Positions 16,601 to 24,167 of a DNA stretch of 64,000 nucleotides are shown one piece after another. Within the stretch, counting starts at the first letter, position 1. Each line of letters begins with the position of its first letter. The notes beneath the pieces are model-generated. The model made no database searches and was not told the DNA's origin. It saw only the letters and a list, made by a program, of their open reading frames with translations. The position numbers were made by a program, and so were the translations under genes. Source of the DNA: JAJISG01 sp964347345 (GTDB lineage Archaea > Thermoplasmatota > Thermoplasmata > RBG-16-68-12 > JAJISG01); contig CAYFYB010000006.1 in the NCBI GenBank assembly GCA_964347345.1, positions 1-64,000 on the forward strand, read 5' to 3'.

Positions 16601-18278
16601 GGCGTTTTCCCCACTCCCTCAGGGGTATGGCGAACTTCTTCTCGACCTCGTTCCTGAAGACCGGTCCCGTGTTGTACGCACAGAAGGGTATGATACGGCC
16701 ATCGGGTGAGGCGTAGTGGATCACGCACCTCTTCACCCTCTCTATGTCGTAGTTGTAATTGTCCTGGAAGTGCATGCCACCGACGTACATCATCCTCCAG
16801 GAGAAGTCAGCGGCGCCCTTCTTGTCGCCGCTCTTGAACATCTGTCCCACGGTCTTCAGGAAGGTCCTGAGGCCCATGCCGGAGGGGGCGTTCGTCTCAT
16901 CGAAGTGTCTCCGGAGGAGGTTCAGGGCCTTGATCTTCGATACGAACTTTATCTTGGAATCCTTGGCCCGCTGGGAAAGCTCCCACATGTCCTCCATGAG
17001 TCCCTCGATGTCCACGAACCTGGTGATCGGCACCGGGTCCTTCCCCTCCTCTAGGAAGAGGTAGGAGGCCAGGCCGCAACCGGGGTGGGATGTGAAGGCG
17101 GTCTTGGGACTCTCCGCAAGGATGCTCACTAGCTCCGAGATGGGAGCCACGAAGGGCACTGGATACCAGTCATCCACCGTAAGGTATCCCGTCTGTTCCT
17201 CCAAGTCGTGGGCCAGGTCGCTAAGGGTGTACCTGAGCTTCTCCCGCTCCTCGTCCGGTATCCTCCCCGTCAGGCTCACGGGCTGGTAGTTAACGCCCTT
17301 GACGACGTCACTGTTCTTGATGGCAAAGTCCATGATGGGGCCCACCTGATCCTCGTTGAAGGAACCCACGAGGGTGGGAACCAGGCAGATGGTAGGCCTG
17401 GGCGGCTCCATCTCCCGGATCCTCTGGATGGCTTTCATCTTGATCTGCAGCAGGGGCTTGCCCCGGGCCTTGATGTAGTTGTCCTCCTTCAGACCATCGA
17501 ACTGGAGGTAGACGGTGTTAAGGCCCGCCTTGGCGCAGGCTTCAATGAACCCGGGCTCCGTGGCTATCCTGATGCCGTTGGTAGCTACCTGGATCTGGGC
17601 GAACCCCATGTCCCTAGCGGCCTTAACTGTATCCACAAAGTGGGGGTAGATGGTGGGCTCGCCGCCAGCAAACTGGATGGCGTTAACCGGGATGGGCCTC
17701 TGGGCCCGCAGCACCGCGAACTCGTAGAGTATCTGCTCGTAGGTGGGCTCGAAGACGTACCCAGCGGCGTTGGCGTTGGCGAAGCATATCGGGCACTTGA
17801 GGTTGCAGCGGTTCGTGAGGTCGATGTTGCAGAGGGCGGTGTTGCTGTAGTGCAGGTTACAGAGGCCACACTCGTATGGACAGACCGTGGCATCTGTGAT
17901 GGCGGGGTTCTGGATGCCCACACCATCGAAGGCCCAAGACTCAGCCTTGAGGTACATGTCCACGTCGGACCAGCAAACCTCCTTGAATTCCCCGTGCTCA
18001 TTACACTCCTTCTTCATCACAAGAGCGCCATTTTCCTCGTAGAGAACCGCCGGGATGATCTTGACGCATTCAGGGCAGAGAGAACCTGTCCGCCGGGGGA
18101 GACCCTTGCGCAGCTTCGATGGCATGACGACCGTTGCCCGTGCGTCCCTGGACTCCTTGTAGCGCATCACAACGGTTTTCCCCGACTGCCTGGGGTCGGA
18201 GTCGTACATCCATTGCTCGGCCTTTATGGCCCTCCTATCCTTCTTATCTAGGCTTATCTCCCTGATGTCGTAGGACAT
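16572..18278 (-). CDS. tes: tetraether lipid synthase-like (Tes) radical SAM enzyme
   Basis: A 568-residue radical SAM protein resembling Tes/GDGT synthase, which joins two diether lipids tail to tail. Cysteine motifs in order: SLCPEC...KKECNEHG (residues about 67–95, rubredoxin-like), VCPYECGLCN, then the radical SAM motif NRCNLKCPICF, and a further pair in the C-terminal third. GGEPT follows as in MoaA-type SAM enzymes. Cotranscription with ferredoxin and GGR strongly supports a lipid role. Family assignment is by recognition; activity is unproven. Confidence 0.85.
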   Translation of the reverse strand: MSYDIREISLDKKDRRAIKAEQWMYDSDPRQSGKTVVMRYKESRDARATVVMPSKLRKGLPRRTGSLCPECVKIIPAVLYEENGALVMKKECNEHGEFKEVCWSDVDMYLKAESWAFDGVGIQNPAITDATVCPYECGLCNLHYSNTALCNIDLTNRCNLKCPICFANANAAGYVFEPTYEQILYEFAVLRAQRPIPVNAIQFAGGEPTIYPHFVDTVKAARDMGFAQIQVATNGIRIATEPGFIEACAKAGLNTVYLQFDGLKEDNYIKARGKPLLQIKMKAIQRIREMEPPRPTICLVPTLVGSFNEDQVGPIMDFAIKNSDVVKGVNYQPVSLTGRIPDEEREKLRYTLSDLAHDLEEQTGYLTVDDWYPVPFVAPISELVSILAESPKTAFTSHPGCGLASYLFLEEGKDPVPITRFVDIEGLMEDMWELSQRAKDSKIKFVSKIKALNLLRRHFDETNAPSGMGLRTFLKTVGQMFKSGDKKGAADFSWRMMYVGGMHFQDNYNYDIERVKRCVIHYASPDGRIIPFCAYNTGPVFRNEVEKKFAIPLREWGKRHAAANPRAG

Positions 18279-18333
18279 GCTCTCATCCTAAGGAACCGCC
18301 AGTCCCTAGGCCCACTGATAGCTCAGAGTTCGA

Positions 18334-18363
18334 CTTAAAGATTATGTAGCGATATCTGCTACA
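18334..18363 (-). promoter_or_regulatory. lipid-operon promoter with adjacent inverted repeat
   Basis: The minus strand has a TATA-like CTTTAAG at 18334–18340, about 55 nt before the tes ATG. Immediately upstream lies a perfect inverted repeat: TGTAGC (18345–18350) and GCTACA (18358–18363) around a 7-nt centre containing GATATC. The position next to TATA suits an activator or repressor site. It could instead be a 3' hairpin of the gene ending at 18383. Confidence 0.45.
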
Positions 18364-18382
18364 ACAAAAAGAGGGCTGGCTG

Positions 18383-18847
18383 TCACTCCTCCTTCCGAAG
18401 CAGGACACTGAAGAAGCGGCAAGCAGCACCCCAGGGTCTGAAGCGGAACTCGTACCGGTGGTCCTCACCCCTGAGGAAGAGGCTCAGGCACTTCTTCCCA
18501 GACTTCTTCACCCTCTCTATGTCCTTCGTGGGAAACTCGAAGTACTTCATGACGCAATGGGCGTCCGCTTGAGGTCCCATGAAGCGACTGCGGTCGATGG
18601 GCCTGAGGGTTCCCAGGTACACCTCTTCCTCCCTTTCCGTCATATCCCTCAACCCGACTACCCGCTGGTTGGTGTAGTATACCATCCAGAGGCTCATGTC
18701 GACCAGCGGCTTCCGACTGAGAAATCCGACTTCGTAGGCATCGATGGTCAGTCCCCTCCGGCCGTACATGCGCTCCCTCTCTGCGAGGATGAGCTGTCCC
18801 TCTTCATCGTAGACTTCCTCCAGGCCGTCTGCATCTCCAAATCTCAT
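18383..18847 (-). CDS. hypothetical protein, possibly PH-like domain
   Basis: A 154-residue soluble protein with alternating short beta strands and charged turns (YTNQRVVGLRDMTEREEEVYLG, LSLFLRGEDHRYEFRF). This pattern resembles GRAM/PH-like folds that bind membranes or other proteins. It is a guess from sequence pattern; no family motif recognised. No membrane segment. Confidence 0.6.
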   Translation of the reverse strand: MRFGDADGLEEVYDEEGQLILAERERMYGRRGLTIDAYEVGFLSRKPLVDMSLWMVYYTNQRVVGLRDMTEREEEVYLGTLRPIDRSRFMGPQADAHCVMKYFEFPTKDIERVKKSGKKCLSLFLRGEDHRYEFRFRPWGAACRFFSVLLRKEE

Positions 18848-18897
18848 CCTTCCTCACGGCCATGCGGCGATGACAGGTCCCCGATATATCTTTGCGC

Positions 18898-19641
18898 CTA
18901 GAAAAGCTTCTTCTGTCCCGGGGCCTGGGCCGTGGGGAATCTCCCCGTTCTGGTGTATGCCAGGAACCGGCCAGCGTCCGAGTACATCCTCACTCCGTGG
19001 AAGGTGAAGAGGGCCCGCCTGTAGTCCCCGGAGTTGCCTCTGGCGTGCACTTCCTCCAGCTCGTCGTCAGAGAACTGATAGACGGTGTGGTACCCCTGTC
19101 CGAAGAGTCTGGTATAGAGGGTGGGGGACTCCACCTGAGGCTTCTCTTTCGAGAGATCCACGCAGTGGATGATTCCCCTGTCTTCCATGAGCTTCTTCAG
19201 GGGTCGAGGAATCTCCCCTCCACTGTAGGCCCTGGCCTCAAGGGCAACGGGAATCCCCTCCAGAGCTGATGTCTCGAGGAGGTTGCCGAAGGCCTCGACC
19301 TTTGGAGCGCTGAATTTGAAGCTAGGAGGGGTCAGGAAGTGAAGGGCATCGGCCTTGAGGATGCGGGCTATCTCCACCATCTTGCTCATGATATCCAAGA
19401 CGGGCCCCGCAGGGTCGAAGCCGTGGGCGTGAGTTATGCTCCGATGACATCGGACGGTGAAGGAGAAATCCGGAGGGACTCGGGCCCTCCAACCCGTGAC
19501 CATCTCCACCGGGGGAATCTGGTAGAAGGTGTTGTTCACCTCCACGTAGTCAAAGGCCCTAGCATAGGCTTGCAGGGAGTCCATTCCGGGGATCCTGAAG
19601 TAGGCCCATCCCCCGGTGCCCACTCTGATTTCCTCCATCAC
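18898..19641 (-). CDS. DUF72 family protein
   Basis: A 247-residue TIM-barrel-like DUF72 protein. Family marks are the N-terminal VGTGGWAYFRIPGMD, the VNNTFYQIPP strand and FSFTVRCHRSITHAH. DUF72 function is not established. A second DUF72 gene starts 100 nt away on the opposite strand and differs in length, so the two are diverged paralogues sharing a short promoter region. Confidence 0.88.
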   Translation of the reverse strand: MMEEIRVGTGGWAYFRIPGMDSLQAYARAFDYVEVNNTFYQIPPVEMVTGWRARVPPDFSFTVRCHRSITHAHGFDPAGPVLDIMSKMVEIARILKADALHFLTPPSFKFSAPKVEAFGNLLETSALEGIPVALEARAYSGGEIPRPLKKLMEDRGIIHCVDLSKEKPQVESPTLYTRLFGQGYHTVYQFSDDELEEVHARGNSGDYRRALFTFHGVRMYSDAGRFLAYTRTGRFPTAQAPGQKKLF

Positions 19642-19740
19642 CGTTATCCCCCTGCAGTATCACAGAGTTGGATATTAAAGAGAGGCTCCCAGCTAGCTGG
19701 AAGGGAAGCGTCAAGTAGAATGGCCACCTACCAGGACTGA

Positions 19741-20919
19741 ATGGCAGACATCCGCCTGGGGTGCTCTGGATGGGACTATGATGAGTGGATTGGACCATTC
19801 TACGAAACAAAGAAGGAGAGCAAGCTATCGGCCTATGGCCGTGTCTTCAGTACCGCGGAGATCAATTCTACATTCTATCGCCCGCCGAGCCAGGGCATGG
19901 TACTGGGATGGGGCCGGTACACGCCTGAGAACTTCACATACGCGGCCAAGGTGCCCCAGACTGTCACCCATGATAGGCTCCTAAAGGTGGAGAGCGGGGC
20001 GGATAGGGAGCTTCTGGATTACTGCAACCTCATGAGACCCCTCCTCGACGCAGGTAAGCTGGCGGTTCTACTCTTGCAGCTGCCTCCAAGGCTGTCGTTT
20101 CACGAGACGAGGACTCGCTCCTTCTTCGAGTCGATGCCCCAGGAGTTCCAGTTTGCGATGGAGTTTCGGAACAAGGGCTGGCTGTGCCCAGAGGCCTTCG
20201 AGCTTCTGAAGGAGTTCAACGTGGCATACACGGTCGTGGACGAGCCTCTCCTCCCCTCTGACTTGCACCTCACCTCCTCCATGGCCTACATCCGATGGCA
20301 TGGACACGGAACGGACCCCTGGTACAACTATAGATACAGCAGAGAGGAGCTCGAGCCCTGGATCCCACGCTTGAAGGAGTTGGCAGGTTCCGCGCAGGTC
20401 GTCTATGGGTACTTTAACAATCACTTCCACGGTTATGCGCCTGAGAACTGCCTTGAGGTGCTGGAGATGCTTGGAGTCATTGAACCCGAGCAGAAGAGGA
20501 CCTTGAGACGAATCAGGGACTTCAGGAGGGGTATTGTGAGGGCTGCTCACGGGAAGGTCCGCACCACGACCCTCGCGGAGTTCGTGGAGGGGCCGATGAG
20601 GGAGGAGGAGGTGCTTGCCCTGTTGACGGAATTGTCCAGCAAACCGAGGGTCGGCCGGGCCCAGGAGATAGCCCGAAGCGGGATAGAGATGGTTTCCGAG
20701 GCCGAGGTGATTGAGGCCCGCGTATCGAAATATACCGTGCTAATCGATGTCAGCACCAGAGTCATGAGGCACGACTGCGAGGACTGGAAGAAGAACCTTG
20801 AGCAGGGGCTTCTCTGCAAGCACATCTCCGCCGTCCTTCTCAAACTCCCTGGGGAAAAGAGCGTAAGGATTCTGCAGGACTTTCGCAACTCGAGGGAGAG
20901 GTGGACCCTAGAAGCCTGA
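19741..20919 (+). CDS. DUF72 protein with C-terminal SWIM-like zinc finger
   Basis: A 392-residue protein. Residues 1–245 are a DUF72 barrel (LGCSGWDYDEWIGPFY, AEINSTFYRPPSQGM, YAAKVPQTVTHDRL). After a charged linker the C terminus carries RHDCEDW...GLLCKHISAVLL, which matches a SWIM finger (CxC...CxH) with His replacing the first Cys. SWIM fingers bind DNA or proteins. The combination suggests a nucleic-acid-related task for this barrel (inference). Confidence 0.82.
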   Translation: MADIRLGCSGWDYDEWIGPFYETKKESKLSAYGRVFSTAEINSTFYRPPSQGMVLGWGRYTPENFTYAAKVPQTVTHDRLLKVESGADRELLDYCNLMRPLLDAGKLAVLLLQLPPRLSFHETRTRSFFESMPQEFQFAMEFRNKGWLCPEAFELLKEFNVAYTVVDEPLLPSDLHLTSSMAYIRWHGHGTDPWYNYRYSREELEPWIPRLKELAGSAQVVYGYFNNHFHGYAPENCLEVLEMLGVIEPEQKRTLRRIRDFRRGIVRAAHGKVRTTTLAEFVEGPMREEEVLALLTELSSKPRVGRAQEIARSGIEMVSEAEVIEARVSKYTVLIDVSTRVMRHDCEDWKKNLEQGLLCKHISAVLLKLPGEKSVRILQDFRNSRERWTLEA

Positions 20920-20921
20920 CC

Positions 20922-21662
20922 TCAAACGATGAGTCCTCCTCCATTCACGTGAATGGTGGCTCCCGTGATGTAGTCGGAGTCCTCTGAGGCCAGGAAGGAG
21001 ACCACCGATGCTACCTCTTCTGGTAGGCCAATTCGACCTAGGGGAATTCTCCCAGTCTTCGTTTTCCTGTCTTCCTCCGTGTAGTGGGCAATGATATCCG
21101 TCTCGATGGTCCCAGGAGCGATGGCATTCACGGTGATCCTGTGCTCCGCCAGCTCCAGGGCCACCGCCTTGGTCAGGCCGAGAAGGCCAGCCTTGGAAGC
21201 GGCGTAGTCGGCCCCGTGGTCGGTACCTCTGACGGCGATCTGACTGGATATGTTGATTATCCTTCCCCTTCCGACAGACTTCATAGGACCCAGGACCGCC
21301 TTGGTGCAGTTGAAAGCCCCTGTGAGGTTCACGTCCAGAGTGCGCTGCCACCCCTCAGGGCCCAGGTCTTCAATGGTCGTCCTCTGATACCTCCCTGCGT
21401 TGTTCACAAGAACATCAATCCTATCGAACTCGTCCAAGGCCCTGTCGATCATGGAGGTGACCTCCTCGTATGAGGCCACGTCCGCCCGGATGGCTACGGC
21501 CCGTCTCCCTGTAGCCCTCACCAGATCGGCTACCCCCTGAGCCTCCCTTTCGCTCTTGAAGTAGTTCACGACAACGTCGAAACCATCCTCAGCCAGGCGC
21601 AGGGCGGTCGCCCTCCCAATTCCCCTGGACGCCCCTGTAATGAGACATACCTTCCTGTCCAT
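20922..21662 (-). CDS. short-chain dehydrogenase/reductase (FabG-like)
   Basis: A 246-residue classical SDR. The cofactor motif is TGASRGIGRATAL, followed by NNAGRY, and the catalytic Ser/Tyr/Lys lie in NISSQIA and DYAASKAGLL. It is close to 3-oxoacyl-ACP reductases in length and motif, but most archaea lack fatty-acid synthase, so the substrate is open. Minus-strand neighbour of the PRTase; its 3' end lies 2 nt from that of the convergent DUF72-SWIM gene. Confidence 0.88.
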   Translation of the reverse strand: MDRKVCLITGASRGIGRATALRLAEDGFDVVVNYFKSEREAQGVADLVRATGRRAVAIRADVASYEEVTSMIDRALDEFDRIDVLVNNAGRYQRTTIEDLGPEGWQRTLDVNLTGAFNCTKAVLGPMKSVGRGRIINISSQIAVRGTDHGADYAASKAGLLGLTKAVALELAEHRITVNAIAPGTIETDIIAHYTEEDRKTKTGRIPLGRIGLPEEVASVVSFLASEDSDYITGATIHVNGGGLIV

Positions 21663-21705
21663 AGAACTCGGCCAGGAAGCTCCTACGGGGGATATAGGGT
21701 TGCCG

Positions 21706-22335
21706 TTAGCTGGGAGGCGCTATCTTGACCAGTTCGATGCCTCGCTTGCAGAGGGGGCACTCCTTCGGCTTGTACTTCTTCCCACTCTCGTGGATGACAC
21801 AGAACACCGGTATGCCGTCGAAGCTCTCCCTCTCGTCCCTCCGATCCACGAGTGCAGCAATGGCCACTATGGAGGCGCCCCTAGACCTCACGAACTTCAC
21901 GACGGAGGAGATGGTCCCGCCGGTGAGGATGGCATCATCCACGATAAACACCTGGTCGTTCTTGTCGATGTCTATGAAGGGCCGGAACCTCCACCCGTCA
22001 TCGGACCTGTTGACCCACAGTATCCTGTCCGCTCCCAGATGCTCCCCCGTCCAGAAGGCCACCGGCACTCCCGCGTCCATGGGCGCAATGATGGTGAACC
22101 TCTTGTCGCTGTCCAGCTGGTGCAGGATTCCGGAACGCCTGAGAACCCTCCCCAAGGCTACGCACAGGACCTTAGCGTTCTTGGAGTGCTGGAGGGCCAG
22201 AGGTATCTGGAAAAAGTGTTCGTAGTGCAGACCGGTTTGAGACAGCAGGAAATGTCCCTCCTTCATGGCACCTGAGGATTTAAGTATCTCCCAGGCTCGA
22301 TCTCCCTCTTCTTCCGTTGCGATGTGATATTCCAA
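21706..22335 (-). CDS. phosphoribosyltransferase (orotate PRTase-like)
   Basis: A 209-residue type I PRTase. The PRPP loop VFIVDDAILTGGTISSV is intact. The C terminus has CVIHESGKKYKPKECPLCKRG with a CPLC pair, reminiscent of orotate PRTases with a cysteine-rich end. The substrate base cannot be told from sequence. Upstream of the SDR by 43 nt, same strand. Confidence 0.82.
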   Translation of the reverse strand: MEYHIATEEEGDRAWEILKSSGAMKEGHFLLSQTGLHYEHFFQIPLALQHSKNAKVLCVALGRVLRRSGILHQLDSDKRFTIIAPMDAGVPVAFWTGEHLGADRILWVNRSDDGWRFRPFIDIDKNDQVFIVDDAILTGGTISSVVKFVRSRGASIVAIAALVDRRDERESFDGIPVFCVIHESGKKYKPKECPLCKRGIELVKIAPPS

Positions 22336-22401
22336 GATTCAACCTTCCTGAGGACCACTGCCTCGTCGTTTCCAATGGTTTCTAAGCTTAACGTTTTTCC
22401 C

Positions 22402-22893
22402 TCAGACGGGCTTTGAGAAGAGGACCCCGGCGATCTTGCCCTTCAATCCCCTGGCAAAGTTCTGGGCCCTCTTGACATGGACGACCTTCAGGGGCTTGTC
22501 CCTCTCCACCAGGAGGCTAAGGGCGGGGTGAATGATCCTGTAACCGAGTTTGGAGAGTTCGATTTCTATAGAGGCTGCGGCGCTCCTCCCCTCGATGTGA
22601 TAGTCGAACCGAGTGTCGAAGGCAGCGGCATGCCTGCCCTCCCCCACTCCGGGGGGCAGCTCTGCGAGGAAGTCTGCCATCGGGGGGCTTGTCGGAAGCA
22701 CCTCTTCTCTCACAGCTACCTCGGTGGAGCATCCAGCCACCAGGACATCACTGGTCTCGATGTCCGCCATTTCGGCCTCCGACACGTCGTATGAATCGAG
22801 ACGCCATCTCGTGTCCTTGAGGATGCCGGTGATAATTCTCACGATTCTCTTCGTGGCATCATCGACCGCGTCGAAGGCTAAGAGGACCCTCAC
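22402..22893 (-). CDS. flavodoxin-like domain protein
   Basis: A 163-residue protein (MRVLLAFDAVDDATKRIVRII). The pattern DVLVAGCSTEV..., GEGRHAAAFDTRFDYHIEGRSAAASIEIELSKLGYRI matches a divergent flavodoxin fold (beta strand, glycine-rich loop, helix). The typical FMN-binding TGNT motif is absent, so flavin binding is doubtful. Function unknown. Confidence 0.6.
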   Translation of the reverse strand: MRVLLAFDAVDDATKRIVRIITGILKDTRWRLDSYDVSEAEMADIETSDVLVAGCSTEVAVREEVLPTSPPMADFLAELPPGVGEGRHAAAFDTRFDYHIEGRSAAASIEIELSKLGYRIIHPALSLLVERDKPLKVVHVKRAQNFARGLKGKIAGVLFSKPV

Positions 22894-23023
22894 GGCAACC
22901 TACAGGGAGGTCGGGACTCCCTAAAAGGTTTCTCACCGGGACCAGGCCTCATATTTATCCTTAAATACCTTGAAGTGCAATAGGAAGGCGGCAACTGTCT
23001 CCGGCCCCTAGGCAGGTGACGTC

Positions 23024-24070
23024 GTGGTTGAGGAGGAAGAGGACAGGGAGTTGTACGTGAAGTGCCCCGTCTGTGGGCGAATTCTCGAGGGCTGCGACCA
23101 CGTCAGCAAGGAGGACATCGCGGCTGTCAAACGCCTCATCAAATCCGGGGTGATTGTCTATGAGAGCGAGGAGGACTTCCTCGAGGATGAGATGTTCGAG
23201 GAGTCGGATGAGGAGAAGAAGCGGCCCGACCTCTACCAGATGTTCGAACCTCGATTCACCCTTGAGGATGTGGTTCTCTCTCAGAACGGTAGGGAGGCCA
23301 TCGAGGACGCCCTGGTTGAGCTGCGGAACAAGAGGCTCCTCTTCGAGACCTGGGGCCTTTCTAAGGTCGTGAGAAAGAGGAAGGGACTCTCCATGCTCTT
23401 CGCTGGCCCGCCGGGGACGGGCAAGACCATGACCGCCGAGGCCATCGCCAAGGCTATGGGAAAGCCGATGATGGTGGTGAACTATGCCCAGCTGGAGAAC
23501 ATGTGGGTCGGGGAAACGGAGAAGAACATCGAGAGAGTGTTCACGGAGGCCATGAAGAGCGATGCGGTCCTCTTCTTTGACGAGGCAGATGCGGTCTTCT
23601 ACCGGCGTGGCCAGACCTCGGCGCCGTGGGCCAACAGGGACGTGAACGTCCTGCTCAGCCACTTGGAGGACTTTCCTGGTGTGGTCATCCTAGCCACCAA
23701 CATGGTGGGCGTGATGGATCAGGCCCTGGACAGGAGGGTTGACATAGCCATCGAGTTCGAATTCCCCGATGTGAGGATGCGGGAGGACATCTTCAGGAAG
23801 ACAGTGCCGGACAGAACGCCCCTAGCGGAGGATGTGGACTTTGGGGCGCTCGCCCGCCGATACCCCCTGTCCGGGGGCCACATATTGAACGTGGTCCGGC
23901 AGGCGATGAGATACGCCGCTAGAAGAAGCGGAAAACTCCGAAGGGTGACCATGGACGACTTAAAGAAGGCGGCGGAGCGGGAGATGGCCAAGTCGACCAT
24001 GATGAGGAAAGACCACCTCTCAGGGTCGGTTGGCCGCGGACCTGGGGAGAACGTAAGATATCACGGCTAG
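23024..24070 (+). CDS. AAA ATPase with N-terminal zinc-finger-like motif
   Basis: A 348-residue AAA ATPase. The N terminus has VKCPVCGRILEGCDHVSKED, a CxxC...CxH finger, followed by an acidic stretch. Walker A is AGPPGTGKTMTAE near residue 127, Walker B VLFFDEADAVF near 185; C-terminal helical lid present. The GTG at 23024 is the only good start, since a stop lies five codons upstream. The target is unknown; the finger probably recognises substrate (inference). TATA-like catatttatcc at about 22949–22959. Confidence 0.88.
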   Translation: MVEEEEDRELYVKCPVCGRILEGCDHVSKEDIAAVKRLIKSGVIVYESEEDFLEDEMFEESDEEKKRPDLYQMFEPRFTLEDVVLSQNGREAIEDALVELRNKRLLFETWGLSKVVRKRKGLSMLFAGPPGTGKTMTAEAIAKAMGKPMMVVNYAQLENMWVGETEKNIERVFTEAMKSDAVLFFDEADAVFYRRGQTSAPWANRDVNVLLSHLEDFPGVVILATNMVGVMDQALDRRVDIAIEFEFPDVRMREDIFRKTVPDRTPLAEDVDFGALARRYPLSGGHILNVVRQAMRYAARRSGKLRRVTMDDLKKAAEREMAKSTMMRKDHLSGSVGRGPGENVRYHG

Positions 24071-24130
24071 CCGTGCATCTTGACCTGCCAGCCGCCAGTG
24101 TTGCCCCCCTCCGGCGGTTGGCCCGAGGTC
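24062..24130. terminator. structured 3' region of the AAA ATPase gene (two palindromes)
   Basis: A perfect 14-nt palindrome, CACGGCTAGCCGTG, covers the stop codon (24062–24075). Next to it a long imperfect hairpin: GACCT (24082–24086) plus GCCAGCCGCC (24087–24096) pair with GGCGGTTGGC (24113–24122) plus AGGTC (24126–24130), with one G-U pair and a 3-nt bulge. It ends just before the FEN1 promoter (gccttaag, about 24133–24140), so it is probably the ATPase transcript 3' end. No T-run follows. Confidence 0.45.
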
Positions 24131-24167
24131 AAGCCTTAAGTGATGCGAAACGGCTTCTTCTTCGAAC

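Noticed and set aside
17208..18251. Long plus-strand open frame of 347 codons opposite the radical SAM gene
   Set aside because: Antisense shadow of tes: no family features, and the minus-strand protein has all expected motifs.
18898..19641. DUF72 protein as a xylose isomerase-like sugar enzyme
   Set aside because: Only the barrel pattern is shared; no sugar-site motif visible.
20922..21662. FabG assignment implying a fatty-acid synthesis pathway
   Set aside because: No acyl carrier protein or other fatty-acid genes nearby and archaeal lipids are isoprenoid; kept as a general SDR.
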